A stretch of 64,000 nucleotides of DNA from NCBI RefSeq assembly GCF_010730955.1, contig NZ_AP022577.1, positions 3,348,001-3,412,000 of the forward strand. Direction: 5' to 3'. Both the position numbers and the translations under genes were made by a program. How positions within the stretch are numbered: the first letter of the stretch is position 1; each line of letters begins with the position of its first letter. The notes beneath the pieces were generated by a model that was given only the letters and a program-made list of their open reading frames with translations, searched no databases and was not told the DNA's origin. The stretch comes from Mycolicibacterium aubagnense. Its GTDB lineage: Bacteria; Actinomycetota; Actinomycetes; Mycobacteriales; Mycobacteriaceae. Positions 1 through 8,587 of the stretch are shown here, piece after piece.

Positions 1-237
1 ATCCAGCAGATGGCCCAGGACCGCATCCACTGGTTCTTCTCGCTCGATCCCGTGGGCCGCCGCCAGTACTCCGAAGACACCGCCACCAACGTCTACTACG
101 AGCAGGTGGCCACCCACTGGGGCAACTGGGCCAAAATCTTCTTCAACAACAAGGGCGTCGTCGCCAAGGCCACCGACGTCTGCATGAACTATCCGGCCGG
201 CAACATGCAGGTCTGGGACTTCGCCTCCAATAGCTGA
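1..237 (+). CDS. C-terminal part of an uncharacterised protein (5'-truncated by window edge)
   Basis: The reading frame is open from the first base and ends with TGA at 235-237, giving the last 78 residues of a protein whose start lies outside the window. The tail is rich in aromatic residues (HWFFSLDP, YYEQVATHWGNW, FFNNKG) and has one Cys (DVCMNYPAG). I do not recognise the family. It lies 236 bp upstream of mmpS on the same strand and may be a separate transcription unit, because a palindromic, promoter-like stretch separates them. Confidence 0.6.
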   Translation: MQQMAQDRIHWFFSLDPVGRRQYSEDTATNVYYEQVATHWGNWAKIFFNNKGVVAKATDVCMNYPAGNMQVWDFASNS

Positions 238-351
238 GTGGCGTGGGCCTGGGTTTTCCGGCCACGTGTTTTCCGGCGCAATTCACGCCAACTCGCCAGC
301 GGCAGGAATGCGGCAGGCCGGCGTCGGGTTGTAACGAAGACGACACTTAAA

Positions 352-390
352 TGGATGGACTCTATCCACTTTTTCCGTTAGGTTACCTAG
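352..390. promoter_or_regulatory. Two palindromes in the mmpS-mmpL promoter region
   Basis: TGGAT (352-356) and ATCCA (364-368) form an inverted repeat with a 7-nt spacer. TAGGTTACCTA (379-389) is an odd-length perfect palindrome, and with the preceding T it gives TTAGGTTA, which equals the first half of the mycobacterial IdeR iron box; the second half does not match. Both sit about 85-120 bp upstream of mmpS. A TetR- or IdeR-type regulator is possible, but the sequence does not decide which. Confidence 0.35.
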
Positions 391-473
391 CTAGATGTAC
401 GGGGCCCGCCAATGGTGGTGCGTCTCCGCATGCCCGACGACCGCGCGGTCGGCAACTTCTGAAGAAGGCAGCG

Positions 474-899
474 ATGACAAGAGTGTTTCGGCGGGCATGG
501 CTACCGCTATTGGTGGTTGTCGCGGTCGCCGCCGGTGTGGTGATCGTGTCGAACGTGCGCCAGGTATTCGGCGCGAATCCTGTTGTGATTACCGAGAAGA
601 GCTCGGACAACGCCGAGGATTTCAACCCGAAATTCGTGAAATACGAGATCTTCGGCACGGGTAGCACCGCCGTCGTCAACTACATGGACCTCGAAGGCAA
701 GCCCCAGCGCGCTGCAGGGGTTTCGTTGCCGTGGACGTTGACGCTGTCGACCACGCTGCCCTCGGTGCAGCCCAACATTCTGGCCCAGAGCGACGGCAAC
801 AGCATCAGCTGCCGGGTCAGTGTCGATGACGTGGTCAAAGAGGAGAGGACCGCCACCGGTATGAACGCCGAAACCTTCTGCTTTGTGAAGGCCGCATGA
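474..899 (+). CDS. MmpS family membrane protein
   Basis: This 141-residue protein has the MmpS layout: a short basic N-terminus (MTRVFRRAW), one hydrophobic helix at about residues 8-28, and a periplasmic beta-rich domain with two late Cys residues (ISCRVS and ETFCFV). MmpS proteins are accessory subunits of MmpL lipid or siderophore exporters. I chose the ATG at 474 because GAAGAAGG at 461-468 is a good ribosome binding site and because it gives the usual length; the frame is open upstream to 351 but with unlike sequence. The stop overlaps the mmpL start by four bases (ATGA), so the two are translationally coupled. Confidence 0.9.
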   Translation: MTRVFRRAWLPLLVVVAVAAGVVIVSNVRQVFGANPVVITEKSSDNAEDFNPKFVKYEIFGTGSTAVVNYMDLEGKPQRAAGVSLPWTLTLSTTLPSVQPNILAQSDGNSISCRVSVDDVVKEERTATGMNAETFCFVKAA

Positions 900-3793
900 G
901 CGCGCCGGCCGACGAGGCCCAGACCGACGCCATCCCGGTGGTAGAGAACAAGGGGCACAAGGGGATACCGCGGTTCCTCCGCCGGTTCGCGGTGCTGATC
1001 ATCCTGGCCTGGATCGGGGTCATCGCCGCACTGAACACCGTCGTCCCACAGCTCGAGGAAGTCGGCAAGCTGCGCGCGGTGTCCATGAGCCCGAACGATG
1101 CGCCGTCGATGATCGCCACCAAACGCGTCGGCAAGGTGTTCGACGAATACAGCACCAGCAGTTCGGTGATGATCGTGCTCGAAGGCGACAATCCGCTGGG
1201 AGCCGACGCGCACGCCTTCTACGACAAGATGGTCGCTGACCTCCGCGCCGATACCACCCACGTCCAGCATGTCCAGGACTTCTGGGGTGACACCCTGACC
1301 GCAAAGGGCGCGCAGAGCCGCGACGGCAAGGCGGCCTACGTTCAGGTCTACATCGCCGGTGATCAGGGGGAGACGCTGGCCAACGACTCGGTCGCCGCAG
1401 TGCGCCACATCGCCACCGAAAGCCCCGCTCCGCCAGGGGTGAAGGCTTATGTGACCGGTCCCGCAGCGACGAGCACCGACCAGAACGTCGTCGGCGACAA
1501 GAGCATGGAGCTGATCGAACTCGTCACCTTCGGCGTCATCGCGGTCATGCTCTTGCTGGTCTACCGATCCGTCATCGCGACCTTGATCGTGTTGGTGATG
1601 GTCGTGCTCGAACTCTCCGGGGCGCGCGGTCTGGTGGCATTCCTGGGCTACCACAACGTTTTCGGGCTGACCACCTTCGCCACCAACCTGCTGGTGACGC
1701 TGGCGATCGCCGCGGCGACGGATTACGTCATCTTCCTGATCGGGCGTTATCAAGAGGCGCGACGAGCCGGAGAAGACCGAGAATCGGCCTACTACACCAT
1801 GTTTCACGGCACCGCGCACGTGGTGCTGGCCTCCGGCCTGACCATTGCCGGCGCCACCCTGTGCCTGCACTTCACCCGGTTGCCGTACTTCCAAACCATG
1901 GGCTTCCCGCTGGCCATCGGCATGGTGATGGTGGTCGCGATGGCGCTGACCCTCGGGCCCTCGGTGATCGCGGTCGCAACCCGCTTCGGCCGGGTCCTCG
2001 AACCCCGGATGAACACGAGAACCGCCGGCTGGCATCGGGTCGGTACCGCGACGGTGCGCTGGCCCGGCGCCATTCTGGTCGGCGCCGTGGTGGCGGCACT
2101 TGTCGGCCTCATTGCACTGCCGGGCTATCACACCATCTACGACGACCGGATCTACCTGCCGAAGGACATCCCCGCCAACGTCGGCTATGACGCTGCATTC
2201 CGGCACTTTTCGCAGGCCAAGATGAACCCGGACCTGATGATGGTCGAGTCCGATCGCGATCTGCGGAACCCGGCGGACTTCCTGGTGATCGACAAGATCG
2301 CCAAGGCGCTGAAGAACGTGCACGGAATTGCCCAGGTGCAGACCATCACCCGACCTGACGGTGACCCGATCAAGCACTCGACGATCCCGTACACCGTCGG
2401 ACAGAGCGGCTCCACGCAGCTCATGAACAACGACTACACGCAGACGAATCTGGACAATCTGCTCTCTCAGGCCGACGATCTGCAGACCAGCATCGACGCA
2501 ATGACCGAGATGATGAGCGTCCAGAAAGATCTGGCAGCGGTATCGCAACGCATGGCCGACAAAATGAAGACGACCTCGAATGACATGGCTGACACTCGGG
2601 ATCACCTGTCGGACTTCGATGATTTCTTCCGGCCCATGCGTAACTATTTCTATTGGGAGCCGCACTGCTTCGACATCCCGGTGTGCTGGTCCATGCGGTC
2701 GGTCTTCGAGAGCATCGACGGCATCAGCACGATGTCCGACGACTTTCAGGATCTGGTTCCCGACATGCAGCGCATGGCCGACCTGATGCCCAAGATGGTC
2801 GCGACGATGCCCAGGCAGATCGCGTCGATGAAACACCAGAAGCAGGTGCTGCTGAACCAGTACCAGATGCAGAAGGCGCAGCAGGATCAGACCATCGCGA
2901 TGCAGAAGACCGGCACCGCGATGAGCGAGGCGTTCGACGCGGCCAAGAACGACGATTCGTTCTACCTGCCGCCGGAAGCCTTCGAGACTGCAGATTTCCA
3001 GCGGGGTCTCAAGCTGTTCATGTCGCCCGACGGACATGCGGTGCGGTTCACCATCATTCACCAAGGTAACCCGCTGACACAGGAGGGCACCTCGCGTATC
3101 GAACCGCTCAAGGTCGCCGCGGCCGACGCGATCAAGGGCACGCCGCTGGAAGGCTCCTCGATCTATCTCGGTGGCAGCGCTGCCATGTACAACGACATGC
3201 AGATCGGCGCCGACTACGACCTGATGATCGTCGCGGCCGCGGCGCTGATCCTGATCTTCATCATCATGTTGGTCCTCACCCGTGCGGTCGTCGCATCGGC
3301 AGTGATCGTCGGCACCGTGGTCCTCAGTCTGGCATCGGCCTTCGGTCTCTCGGTGCTGCTCTGGCAGCACATCGTGGGTATTCCGTTGCACTGGATGGTG
3401 TTACCGATGTCGGTCATCGTGCTGCTGGCCGTGGGCGCGGACTACAACCTGCTGTTGGTCTCCCGGATCAAGGAGGAGATCCACGCCGGCCTGAACACGG
3501 GCATCATCCGCGCCATGGTGGGCACCGGCTCGGTGGTCACCTCGGCGGGCCTGGTGTTCGCCTTCACCATGATGTCCATGTCGGTGAGCAAGCTGATCAT
3601 CATCGGCCAGGTCGGTACGACCATTGGTCTGGGTCTGTTGTTCGACACCCTGGTGGTGCGGTCCCTGATGACGCCGTCGATCGCCAGCCTGCTCGGACGC
3701 TGGTTCTGGTGGCCACAGCGCGTGCGTCAGCGCCCGATTCCGCAGCCCTGGCCGAAGCCGGTCCAACGCGAATCCGAGCTGACGTCAGTCTGA
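896..3793 (+). CDS. MmpL family RND transporter
   Basis: This 965-residue protein is of the MmpL4/MmpL5 type, an inner-membrane proton-driven exporter of envelope lipids or siderophores. Two RND modules are visible. The first has a membrane block at about residues 200-400 (containing [14 protein letters not shown]). The second has one at about residues 770-940 (containing [15 protein letters not shown]). The Asp-Tyr pairs in both blocks are the usual proton-relay residues. Between them lies a large extracytoplasmic domain with a Met/Gln-rich helical stretch at about residues 520-700, which includes a Cys pair (C591 and C597) as in MmpL4/5 coiled-coil domains. It overlaps mmpS by 4 bp. The substrate cannot be read from sequence. 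Confidence 0.93.
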   Translation: MSAPADEAQTDAIPVVENKGHKGIPRFLRRFAVLIILAWIGVIAALNTVVPQLEEVGKLRAVSMSPNDAPSMIATKRVGKVFDEYSTSSSVMIVLEGDNPLGADAHAFYDKMVADLRADTTHVQHVQDFWGDTLTAKGAQSRDGKAAYVQVYIAGDQGETLANDSVAAVRHIATESPAPPGVKAYVTGPAATSTDQNVVGDKSMELIELVTFGVIAVMLLLVYRSVIATLIVLVMVVLELSGARGLVAFLGYHNVFGLTTFATNLLVTLAIAAATDYVIFLIGRYQEARRAGEDRESAYYTMFHGTAHVVLASGLTIAGATLCLHFTRLPYFQTMGFPLAIGMVMVVAMALTLGPSVIAVATRFGRVLEPRMNTRTAGWHRVGTATVRWPGAILVGAVVAALVGLIALPGYHTIYDDRIYLPKDIPANVGYDAAFRHFSQAKMNPDLMMVESDRDLRNPADFLVIDKIAKALKNVHGIAQVQTITRPDGDPIKHSTIPYTVGQSGSTQLMNNDYTQTNLDNLLSQADDLQTSIDAMTEMMSVQKDLAAVSQRMADKMKTTSNDMADTRDHLSDFDDFFRPMRNYFYWEPHCFDIPVCWSMRSVFESIDGISTMSDDFQDLVPDMQRMADLMPKMVATMPRQIASMKHQKQVLLNQYQMQKAQQDQTIAMQKTGTAMSEAFDAAKNDDSFYLPPEAFETADFQRGLKLFMSPDGHAVRFTIIHQGNPLTQEGTSRIEPLKVAAADAIKGTPLEGSSIYLGGSAAMYNDMQIGADYDLMIVAAAALILIFIIMLVLTRAVVASAVIVGTVVLSLASAFGLSVLLWQHIVGIPLHWMVLPMSVIVLLAVGADYNLLLVSRIKEEIHAGLNTGIIRAMVGTGSVVTSAGLVFAFTMMSMSVSKLIIIGQVGTTIGLGLLFDTLVVRSLMTPSIASLLGRWFWWPQRVRQRPIPQPWPKPVQRESELTSV

Positions 3794-3823
3794 GGCCGGT
3801 GCTTCATCGCTGACACCGTCAAC

Positions 3824-3867
3824 CGCCGCCGCCGGCCGTAGCCACACAGCTACGGTCGGCGGCGGTG
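3824..3867 (+). terminator. Strong hairpin after mmpL
   Basis: A roughly 16-bp stem (left arm ending GGCCGTAG at 3841, right arm starting CTACGGTCGG at 3850) with the 8-nt loop CCACACAG lies 30 bp after the mmpL stop. It has no U-tract, which is common for mycobacterial terminators. Confidence 0.6.
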
Positions 3868-3938
3868 TCGGCTCATCGGATAACGCGGCGGCCCGGGCGC
3901 ACCACAGACCCGTCGGGCATATCTTGCGCGGACAGAGC

Positions 3939-4002
3939 GTTATCAATGTTTGTCTCAATTGTCACATGGGTACCGTTGATAACAGCACCCCAGTACGGGT
4001 GC
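3939..4002. promoter_or_regulatory. Inverted repeat and hairpin upstream of the 4053 gene
   Basis: GTTATCAA (3939-3946) and TTGATAAC (3976-3983) are a perfect 8-bp inverted repeat 29 bp apart. It is followed at once by a perfect hairpin, GCACCC (3985-3990), loop CAGTAC, GGGTGC (3997-4002). Both precede the gene starting at 4053 and could be an operator or a structured leader. Confidence 0.35.
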
Positions 4003-4052
4003 CACTGTCGACAGAGAGTCCATACGAAGAAAGAGCCGAATGGGTTATCGCT

Positions 4053-4613
4053 ATGAACACTGTCTTGCACTTCAGCGCCGGCGGCGCTGTTTACGAAACC
4101 CGCGCCTACACGCCGGCGGACATCACTCAACTAATTCAGAACCAACGGCTTCAATGCCTGACCAGCACTGATCGCCAATTCGATTTCTGGTTCGCCCCCA
4201 CATCACGCCGGTGCCAGCGGCGGGTAAACCGGACCGCTACCGAATTGCTGCTGGCAACAACGACCTTCACCGCGCGAACCGTGCCGATGCTGCGTGGCTC
4301 TATCGTTCTGGCCAGTCACGACGCCGACGGCGACCTGGACGGACTGAGCTGGCTGCAGTTGGACTTGCTGACGCGGCTGAATCGCACGGTCACTGATCGC
4401 GACCGACGGATTCTCAACCGGCGCATCGCCCGGGACGAGCGCCGACTACGGCGGGAGGCGGCCGCCGGCACGCGCCAAGCTTCTCCGTCGAAGACGACAG
4501 CCGCCGCGAGGCTGAAACGGACTCACGCGGAGCCGGTTTCGCGGCCTCGACACGGTGATGAGCGCACGGTGCGCCCGCTGCCGGCGCCGGTGCAATCAGT
4601 GTCCGTGAGCTAA
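4053..4613 (+). CDS. Uncharacterised 186-residue protein with basic tail
   Basis: I do not recognise this gene. From ATG 4053 it encodes 186 residues. The N-terminal two thirds look globular (FSAGGAVYETRAYTPADIT, LLLATTTFTARTVPMLRGS, LSWLQLDLLTRL). The last 60 residues are Arg/Lys-rich (RDRRILNRRIARDERRLRRE), suggesting a nucleic-acid or membrane-surface contact, though that is only inference. There is no signal peptide or membrane helix. The frame is open upstream to 3924, but that part overlaps inverted repeats and reads as unlike sequence, so I prefer 4053. No strong ribosome binding site precedes it. It stands alone between mmpL and a PPOX-fold gene. Confidence 0.5.
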   Translation: MNTVLHFSAGGAVYETRAYTPADITQLIQNQRLQCLTSTDRQFDFWFAPTSRRCQRRVNRTATELLLATTTFTARTVPMLRGSIVLASHDADGDLDGLSWLQLDLLTRLNRTVTDRDRRILNRRIARDERRLRREAAAGTRQASPSKTTAAARLKRTHAEPVSRPRHGDERTVRPLPAPVQSVSVS

Positions 4614-4662
4614 CCGTGCAAGCCCCGGAATACGCCCGCGGCTTGCCGTGTTGGCTGAAACC

Positions 4663-5091
4663 ATGAGGCCCTTCACGGTAGAGCAGCGGCAGAATTTCCT
4701 CGCGGACAAGCACGTTGGCGTGTTATCCGTCTCGGCAGATCAGGGCCGGCCACCGGCGAGCGTGCCGATTTGGTACGACTACACCGCCGACGGACTCATC
4801 CGGATCAATACGGGGGCGGCCTCACGCAAGGCTCGGTTGATCGAGCAAGCCGGCGCGGTGTCCCTGGTGGTCCAGCGCGAAGAACCGCCGTATCAGTACG
4901 TGATCGTCGAGGGCACGGTCGTGGACACGACAAGCCCGACGCCGCTGGAGGTTCGCGAAGCCATCGCTATTCGCTACCTCGGCGAAGAGGGCGGGCGGGC
5001 GTTCGTCGAAGGCATGCGCGACATGGCGACCGTACTGTTCACCGTGCGTCCGGACCGCTGGATCACGGCCGACTACTCCGACGGCGAATAG
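4663..5091 (+). CDS. Pyridoxamine 5'-phosphate oxidase-fold protein (PPOX/FDOR class)
   Basis: A 142-residue single-domain split-barrel protein. It begins MRPFTVEQRQNFLADKHVGVLSV and has the family pattern in which a short helix is followed by a beta strand of substrate access (ASVPIWYDYTADGLIRI), an Arg/Lys phosphate-binding stretch (SRKARLIEQAGAVSLVV) and a strand (YQYVIVEGTVV). Actinobacterial members bind F420, FMN or haem and act as small reductases. The cofactor is not decidable here. A GTG at 4648 would add five residues, but the ATG at 4663 matches family length better. The gene converges on the MBL gene at 5176. Confidence 0.75.
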   Translation: MRPFTVEQRQNFLADKHVGVLSVSADQGRPPASVPIWYDYTADGLIRINTGAASRKARLIEQAGAVSLVVQREEPPYQYVIVEGTVVDTTSPTPLEVREAIAIRYLGEEGGRAFVEGMRDMATVLFTVRPDRWITADYSDGE

Positions 5092-5175
5092 TAGGCGCGT
5101 AGCCACTGACAACGCGGGCGCGCGACCAGGATCCGACCAGCGGCACGACCGCAATCCGACCCCGGCACGCATGAA

Positions 5176-6150
5176 CTACTGCTGGCCCGAGGCGTGGTGC
5201 GTCAGCTGTGCCGCGATGGCCTCGATGGCTTGCGTGAGGTCGAGGTACGGGACGTCGGGGTCACGCTCGTGATAGATCGCGGTGACGATGATCGGAAGTG
5301 TCGCAGCAGCTTCCGGATAATTTGGGATATCCATTCGGGCGACCGCCTCCGCCACTGGCACCCCTTGGTCGTAGAGACGCGTCGCGTCGGTGTGCAGGTT
5401 GGACCAGAATCGGATTCCGCGGTCGATGGCCGCGTTGATCTCGGGGCCGATGAGGACGGGGCCGTGGCCGGCGACGACTTTCTGAGCTCCGAAGGCACGA
5501 ATGCGCTCGAGCGCTTTGATCCAGTTCGGGATCGAACCCGACCACGTGACCGCAACGGGGTTGTGGGTCAACAGATCTCCGGCATACAGCACACTCAACT
5601 CGGGGAGGTAGGCGATGGCGTCGCCCACGGTATGTGCCGGACCAAGTTCGTGGAGCTCGACGTCGATTTTGCCGACTCGTAGCGCCTTTTCGCCGTTGAA
5701 GGTGGTGTCGGCGGCTCGAACCCGCACTTCGGAGAAATCGAAGGGCCGCCCAAGCGGTTCGAGGGCCTGCAGGGTGCCGCCCGGTTTGGTTTCCGCGTTC
5801 AGCAGCTTCGCGGTGAGGTCGGCATGTTCTTGGGTCATCAACGCACTGGCGGCTTCGGTGGTGATGATCTCGGTATCAGCGGAGAACACCTGGTTGCCAA
5901 AGAAGTGATCACCATCGGTATGGGTGTTGAACACGTACCGGACTGGTGCGGTCGCCGTCAGTTCGTCCATCTGCGCGCACATGGCCCGCGCATGTCGGAC
6001 GTCATAGAGCGTGTCGATGACCAGAGCCTCGCCGCCACTGACCACCAGACCGGCATTGGCGAGTCCGAGGGCTTCAGTGCCGGAAAGAAATACGTGCGCT
6101 CCCCCGCCGAGGTCGAATACGCCTTCCTCAAAAGGAATTTCGTCAGTCAT
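5176..6150 (-). CDS. Metallo-beta-lactamase-fold hydrolase with HxDxDH site
   Basis: A 324-residue MBL-fold protein starting at MTDEIPF. The metal motif is NTHTDGDHFFGN at about residues 76-87, a variant in which the second His of HxHxDH is Asp (H77, D79, D81, H82). Other metal-binding positions are plausible at PAHTVGDAIAYL, AGDLL and VAGHGPVL. Members hydrolyse esters, lactones or thioesters, and the substrate is unknown. I chose the ATG at 6150 because GAAGGACAG precedes it and it begins 11 bp after the stop of the upstream CMD gene. The two form an operon read leftwards from the 6740-6819 divergent promoter. Confidence 0.82.
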   Translation of the reverse strand: MTDEIPFEEGVFDLGGGAHVFLSGTEALGLANAGLVVSGGEALVIDTLYDVRHARAMCAQMDELTATAPVRYVFNTHTDGDHFFGNQVFSADTEIITTEAASALMTQEHADLTAKLLNAETKPGGTLQALEPLGRPFDFSEVRVRAADTTFNGEKALRVGKIDVELHELGPAHTVGDAIAYLPELSVLYAGDLLTHNPVAVTWSGSIPNWIKALERIRAFGAQKVVAGHGPVLIGPEINAAIDRGIRFWSNLHTDATRLYDQGVPVAEAVARMDIPNYPEAAATLPIIVTAIYHERDPDVPYLDLTQAIEAIAAQLTHHASGQQ

Positions 6151-6160
6151 CGCCTGTCCT

Positions 6161-6739
6161 TCACTTCTTCTCGTGCAGCTTGGTGGTGGCTTCGGCCAGA
6201 ATGCTCGGGCCATCAGCGGCTTGCGTTTCGGGGACGACGCCGAGCGTCTTGATCAACAGCGCGGTCATCACGTAGTGGCCGACCAGCAGGGCGATTTCGG
6301 CAATTTCGTTGTCGGGGTACAACTCCTGCATGGCTGCCGTGCCCGCCGCTCCGTCCTTGATCCGCGCCAGCAGGTCATCGACGAACGCGATGAGCACATC
6401 GACGCGCCGGTCACCGAACGACGTGGCTCCGGCCAGCACGTCGTCGATCATTGAGTCCGATATCCCGGCGGCGCGTGCTTCGGGCAGGTGGTGATGGATT
6501 TCGTACGGAGCGTTTGTCACCGCACCGACTCGCAGGATCACCAACTCCCGCGTTTGGGCCGACAGCGCTCCCGTCCGAAACGAAAGTCCAAGTGCCAGAT
6601 ATGGCTTCGCACTAGCCCTGGTCATGACCAAACCCCGCGAGAGGTTGGCCGGAAACAGGTCATAGACCTCGCGTTGCGCGGGATCGAGGTCCTCCACGTT
6701 TGGCAATTGAACAGCCACTGATCCCAACCTTCGCTTCAC
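6161..6739 (-). CDS. Carboxymuconolactone decarboxylase family protein
   Basis: A 192-residue all-helical protein with the CMD/AhpD core TRELVILRVGAVTNAPYEIHHHLPEARAAG followed by a helix pair (VDVLIAFVDDLL and IALLVGHYVMTALLIKTLGV). The AhpD-type CxxC is absent; its place is taken by YEIHHH, so this is the decarboxylase/isomerase-like branch rather than a peroxidase adaptor. It is the first gene of an operon with the MBL hydrolase (11 bp gap) and is divergent from a TetR regulator, which probably controls the pair. Confidence 0.8.
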   Translation of the reverse strand: MKRRLGSVAVQLPNVEDLDPAQREVYDLFPANLSRGLVMTRASAKPYLALGLSFRTGALSAQTRELVILRVGAVTNAPYEIHHHLPEARAAGISDSMIDDVLAGATSFGDRRVDVLIAFVDDLLARIKDGAAGTAAMQELYPDNEIAEIALLVGHYVMTALLIKTLGVVPETQAADGPSILAEATTKLHEKK

Positions 6740-6763
6740 GGGAGTCTCTGCCGGCTCCGCCCG

Positions 6764-6820
6764 TAAGATACGGTGCGTTTCCTATTGTCAGGCTAGCGCG
6801 GCCGGTTAAGATACGCAACG
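6764..6820 (+). promoter_or_regulatory. Divergent promoter with repeated TAAGATACG
   Basis: TAAGATACG occurs twice, at 6764-6772 and 6807-6815. The second copy forms a -10 box (TAAGAT) 16 bp after a -35-like TTGTCA (6785-6790) and ends only a few bases before GTG 6820, the pattern of a leaderless mycobacterial transcript. The first copy may be a second binding site for the TetR product. Confidence 0.45.
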
Positions 6821-7434
6821 TGCCTAGTCGAGAAGTGGCCGTGCCATCCGAGCCTGTTTCACGGCGCCGGGACGACGCACTTCTGTCCGCAATCCGCGAC
6901 GCCACCTGGGCTGAGCTGACGGATAACGGATACTCCGGTGTCACGTTCGAAGGCGTCGCCCGCCGGGCAAAGACTGGAAAGCCAGTCCTATACCGCCGCT
7001 ACCGTTCTCGCGCGCAGATGGTCACCGACGCGCTACCAACGCTTCGCACCCCACTCTTCGAAGTGTCGTCGTCTCAGAACCTTCGCGACGACATCCTCAC
7101 CATGGCCAAATCCCTGGTCAATCAGTGGCAACAGATCGGCCTCGATACCTACCGCAGCATCATCGCCGACGCCGACGACGCCACCCTGGAGACTTTCCGG
7201 ACCAAGGTGGCCGCACACACGGACCACACGATTCGCCGCGCGTTGGACGCCGCGCGTGATCGAGGCGAGATCGGGCCGGCCGAGATACCCGACCTGGTGG
7301 CCGTGAGCATTCTGGCACTCCTGCGCAACGAATTACTGCTTGCGCGCAACACAATTGAATCGAGCACCCTCGCCGAGCTGGTCGACCTTGTCTACCTGCC
7401 GGCAGTCGAGGCCGCCTCCCGCAAACCCTCGTAG
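6820..7434 (+). CDS. TetR/AcrR family regulator
   Basis: A 204-residue repressor-type protein. The N-terminal helix-turn-helix is AIRDATWAELTDNGYSGVTFEGVARRAKTGKPVLYRRYRSRAQM (about residues 22-66), with the usual TGKPVLYRRY recognition helix. The C-terminal half is a variable helical ligand domain (LVNQWQQIGLDTYRSIIADAD and later LLRNELLLARN). I chose GTG 6820, seven bases after a good -10 box. The frame is open upstream to 6700 but runs through the divergent promoter. It faces the CMD-MBL operon and is its likely regulator. Confidence 0.85.
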   Translation: MPSREVAVPSEPVSRRRDDALLSAIRDATWAELTDNGYSGVTFEGVARRAKTGKPVLYRRYRSRAQMVTDALPTLRTPLFEVSSSQNLRDDILTMAKSLVNQWQQIGLDTYRSIIADADDATLETFRTKVAAHTDHTIRRALDAARDRGEIGPAEIPDLVAVSILALLRNELLLARNTIESSTLAELVDLVYLPAVEAASRKPS

Positions 7435-7496
7435 GGCCGGCCGTGCCGGACGCGGTGTGATCTGTCCCGACCAGGCGTCTGGCTATCGTGGGGGCC

Positions 7497-8366
7497 GTGG
7501 CTACTTGGCAAGGCGACCAACTCGATCTTGATGCTTACCTCGCGCGCATCGGTTTCCACGGCGAGCGAGTCCCGACAGTCCAGACCTTGGCCGCCCTGCA
7601 CCGGGCCCACACCACCTCGATTCCGTTCGAGAATCTCGACATCATGCTCGGCCGGGCCATCGTTCTCGATCTGGATACCCTGCAGAACAAGCTGATTCGG
7701 CACATGCGTGGTGGCTACTGCTTCGAACATGTGACGGTGTTCGCGGCGGCACTGGAGCGACTGGGTTTCCGGTTCACCGCGCTCGCCGGACGCGTCACCC
7801 TGGGCGCAGAGACCGTGCGGCCACGGACGCACGCGTTGATCGTGGTCGAATTCGACGACAATCGACGCTGGCTGTGCGATGTCGGATTCGGCCGCGGACC
7901 ACTCGAACCCATCGAACTCATCGCCGGTAACGAGGTCGACCAAGACGGGTGGCAGTTGCGGCTGTCCCGTGCACCGCTCGGCGCCGACACCGAGGTACTG
8001 CACCCGGACCAGTGGACGTTGTGGCAACGGTCGAGTGTGGATGGCGAGGTGGCATGGCTCGACCGGCACGTCTTCACACTCGATCCGCAGTATCCGATCG
8101 ACTACACCGTCGCCAACCACTATGTGTCGACCTCGCCAAGGTCGCCGTTCACCGCACGGCCCTTCGTCCAGCGATTTACCGCAGATGCCCAGCATGTTCT
8201 CGATGGAACCGCCTGGACTACAACGAAGCCCGACGGATCGTGCTTCACACGTGATGTCGAGATCGGCGATGTGCCTGAATTACTGTCCGCCTCCTTCGGC
8301 ACCGAGCTGTCCGACGACGACAGTGCGGCCCTGATCGAATGGATGCACACCCGCCGCCAGGGATAG
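7497..8366 (+). CDS. nat: Arylamine N-acetyltransferase
   Basis: A 289-residue protein of the NAT family, which transfers acetyl (in mycobacteria also propionyl) groups from CoA to arylamines and hydrazines, including isoniazid. The catalytic triad is clear: Cys75 in RGGYCFEH, His112 in RTHALIVV and Asp128 in CDVGFG. The N-terminal stretch SIPFENLDIMLGR and the C-terminal domain are typical, and the length is close to the mycobacterial enzyme. A GTG at 7488 is also possible (three residues longer). It is a single gene, 62 bp after the TetR gene. Confidence 0.92.
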   Translation: MATWQGDQLDLDAYLARIGFHGERVPTVQTLAALHRAHTTSIPFENLDIMLGRAIVLDLDTLQNKLIRHMRGGYCFEHVTVFAAALERLGFRFTALAGRVTLGAETVRPRTHALIVVEFDDNRRWLCDVGFGRGPLEPIELIAGNEVDQDGWQLRLSRAPLGADTEVLHPDQWTLWQRSSVDGEVAWLDRHVFTLDPQYPIDYTVANHYVSTSPRSPFTARPFVQRFTADAQHVLDGTAWTTTKPDGSCFTRDVEIGDVPELLSASFGTELSDDDSAALIEWMHTRRQG

Positions 8367-8587
8367 GTACCTCCGGCTCCTTCGGGCTGCGGCGCCGTCA
8401 GTGCCGTTCGAGGCACGCCACCAAGTCGCCGACCGTGGAGGTTGACCTATCCGCTCGGGTCGTGGCAACGAACCCTCTCTTGAGGTCATTCGTGGTCGAG
8501 GGAGGTGCCGAGTGTGTTAGACAGCGCGAAGACGGAATCGTTGTTGGCTACTCCTATGCCGCAGCATTCCCTACCGGTAGGGCGAAG

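Noticed and set aside
680..3391. A 903-codon open frame antisense to mmpL
   Set aside because: It is rich in His/Arg/Asp/Gln in the way typical of GC-rich antisense frames, has no domain I can recognise and lies opposite a clear MmpL gene.
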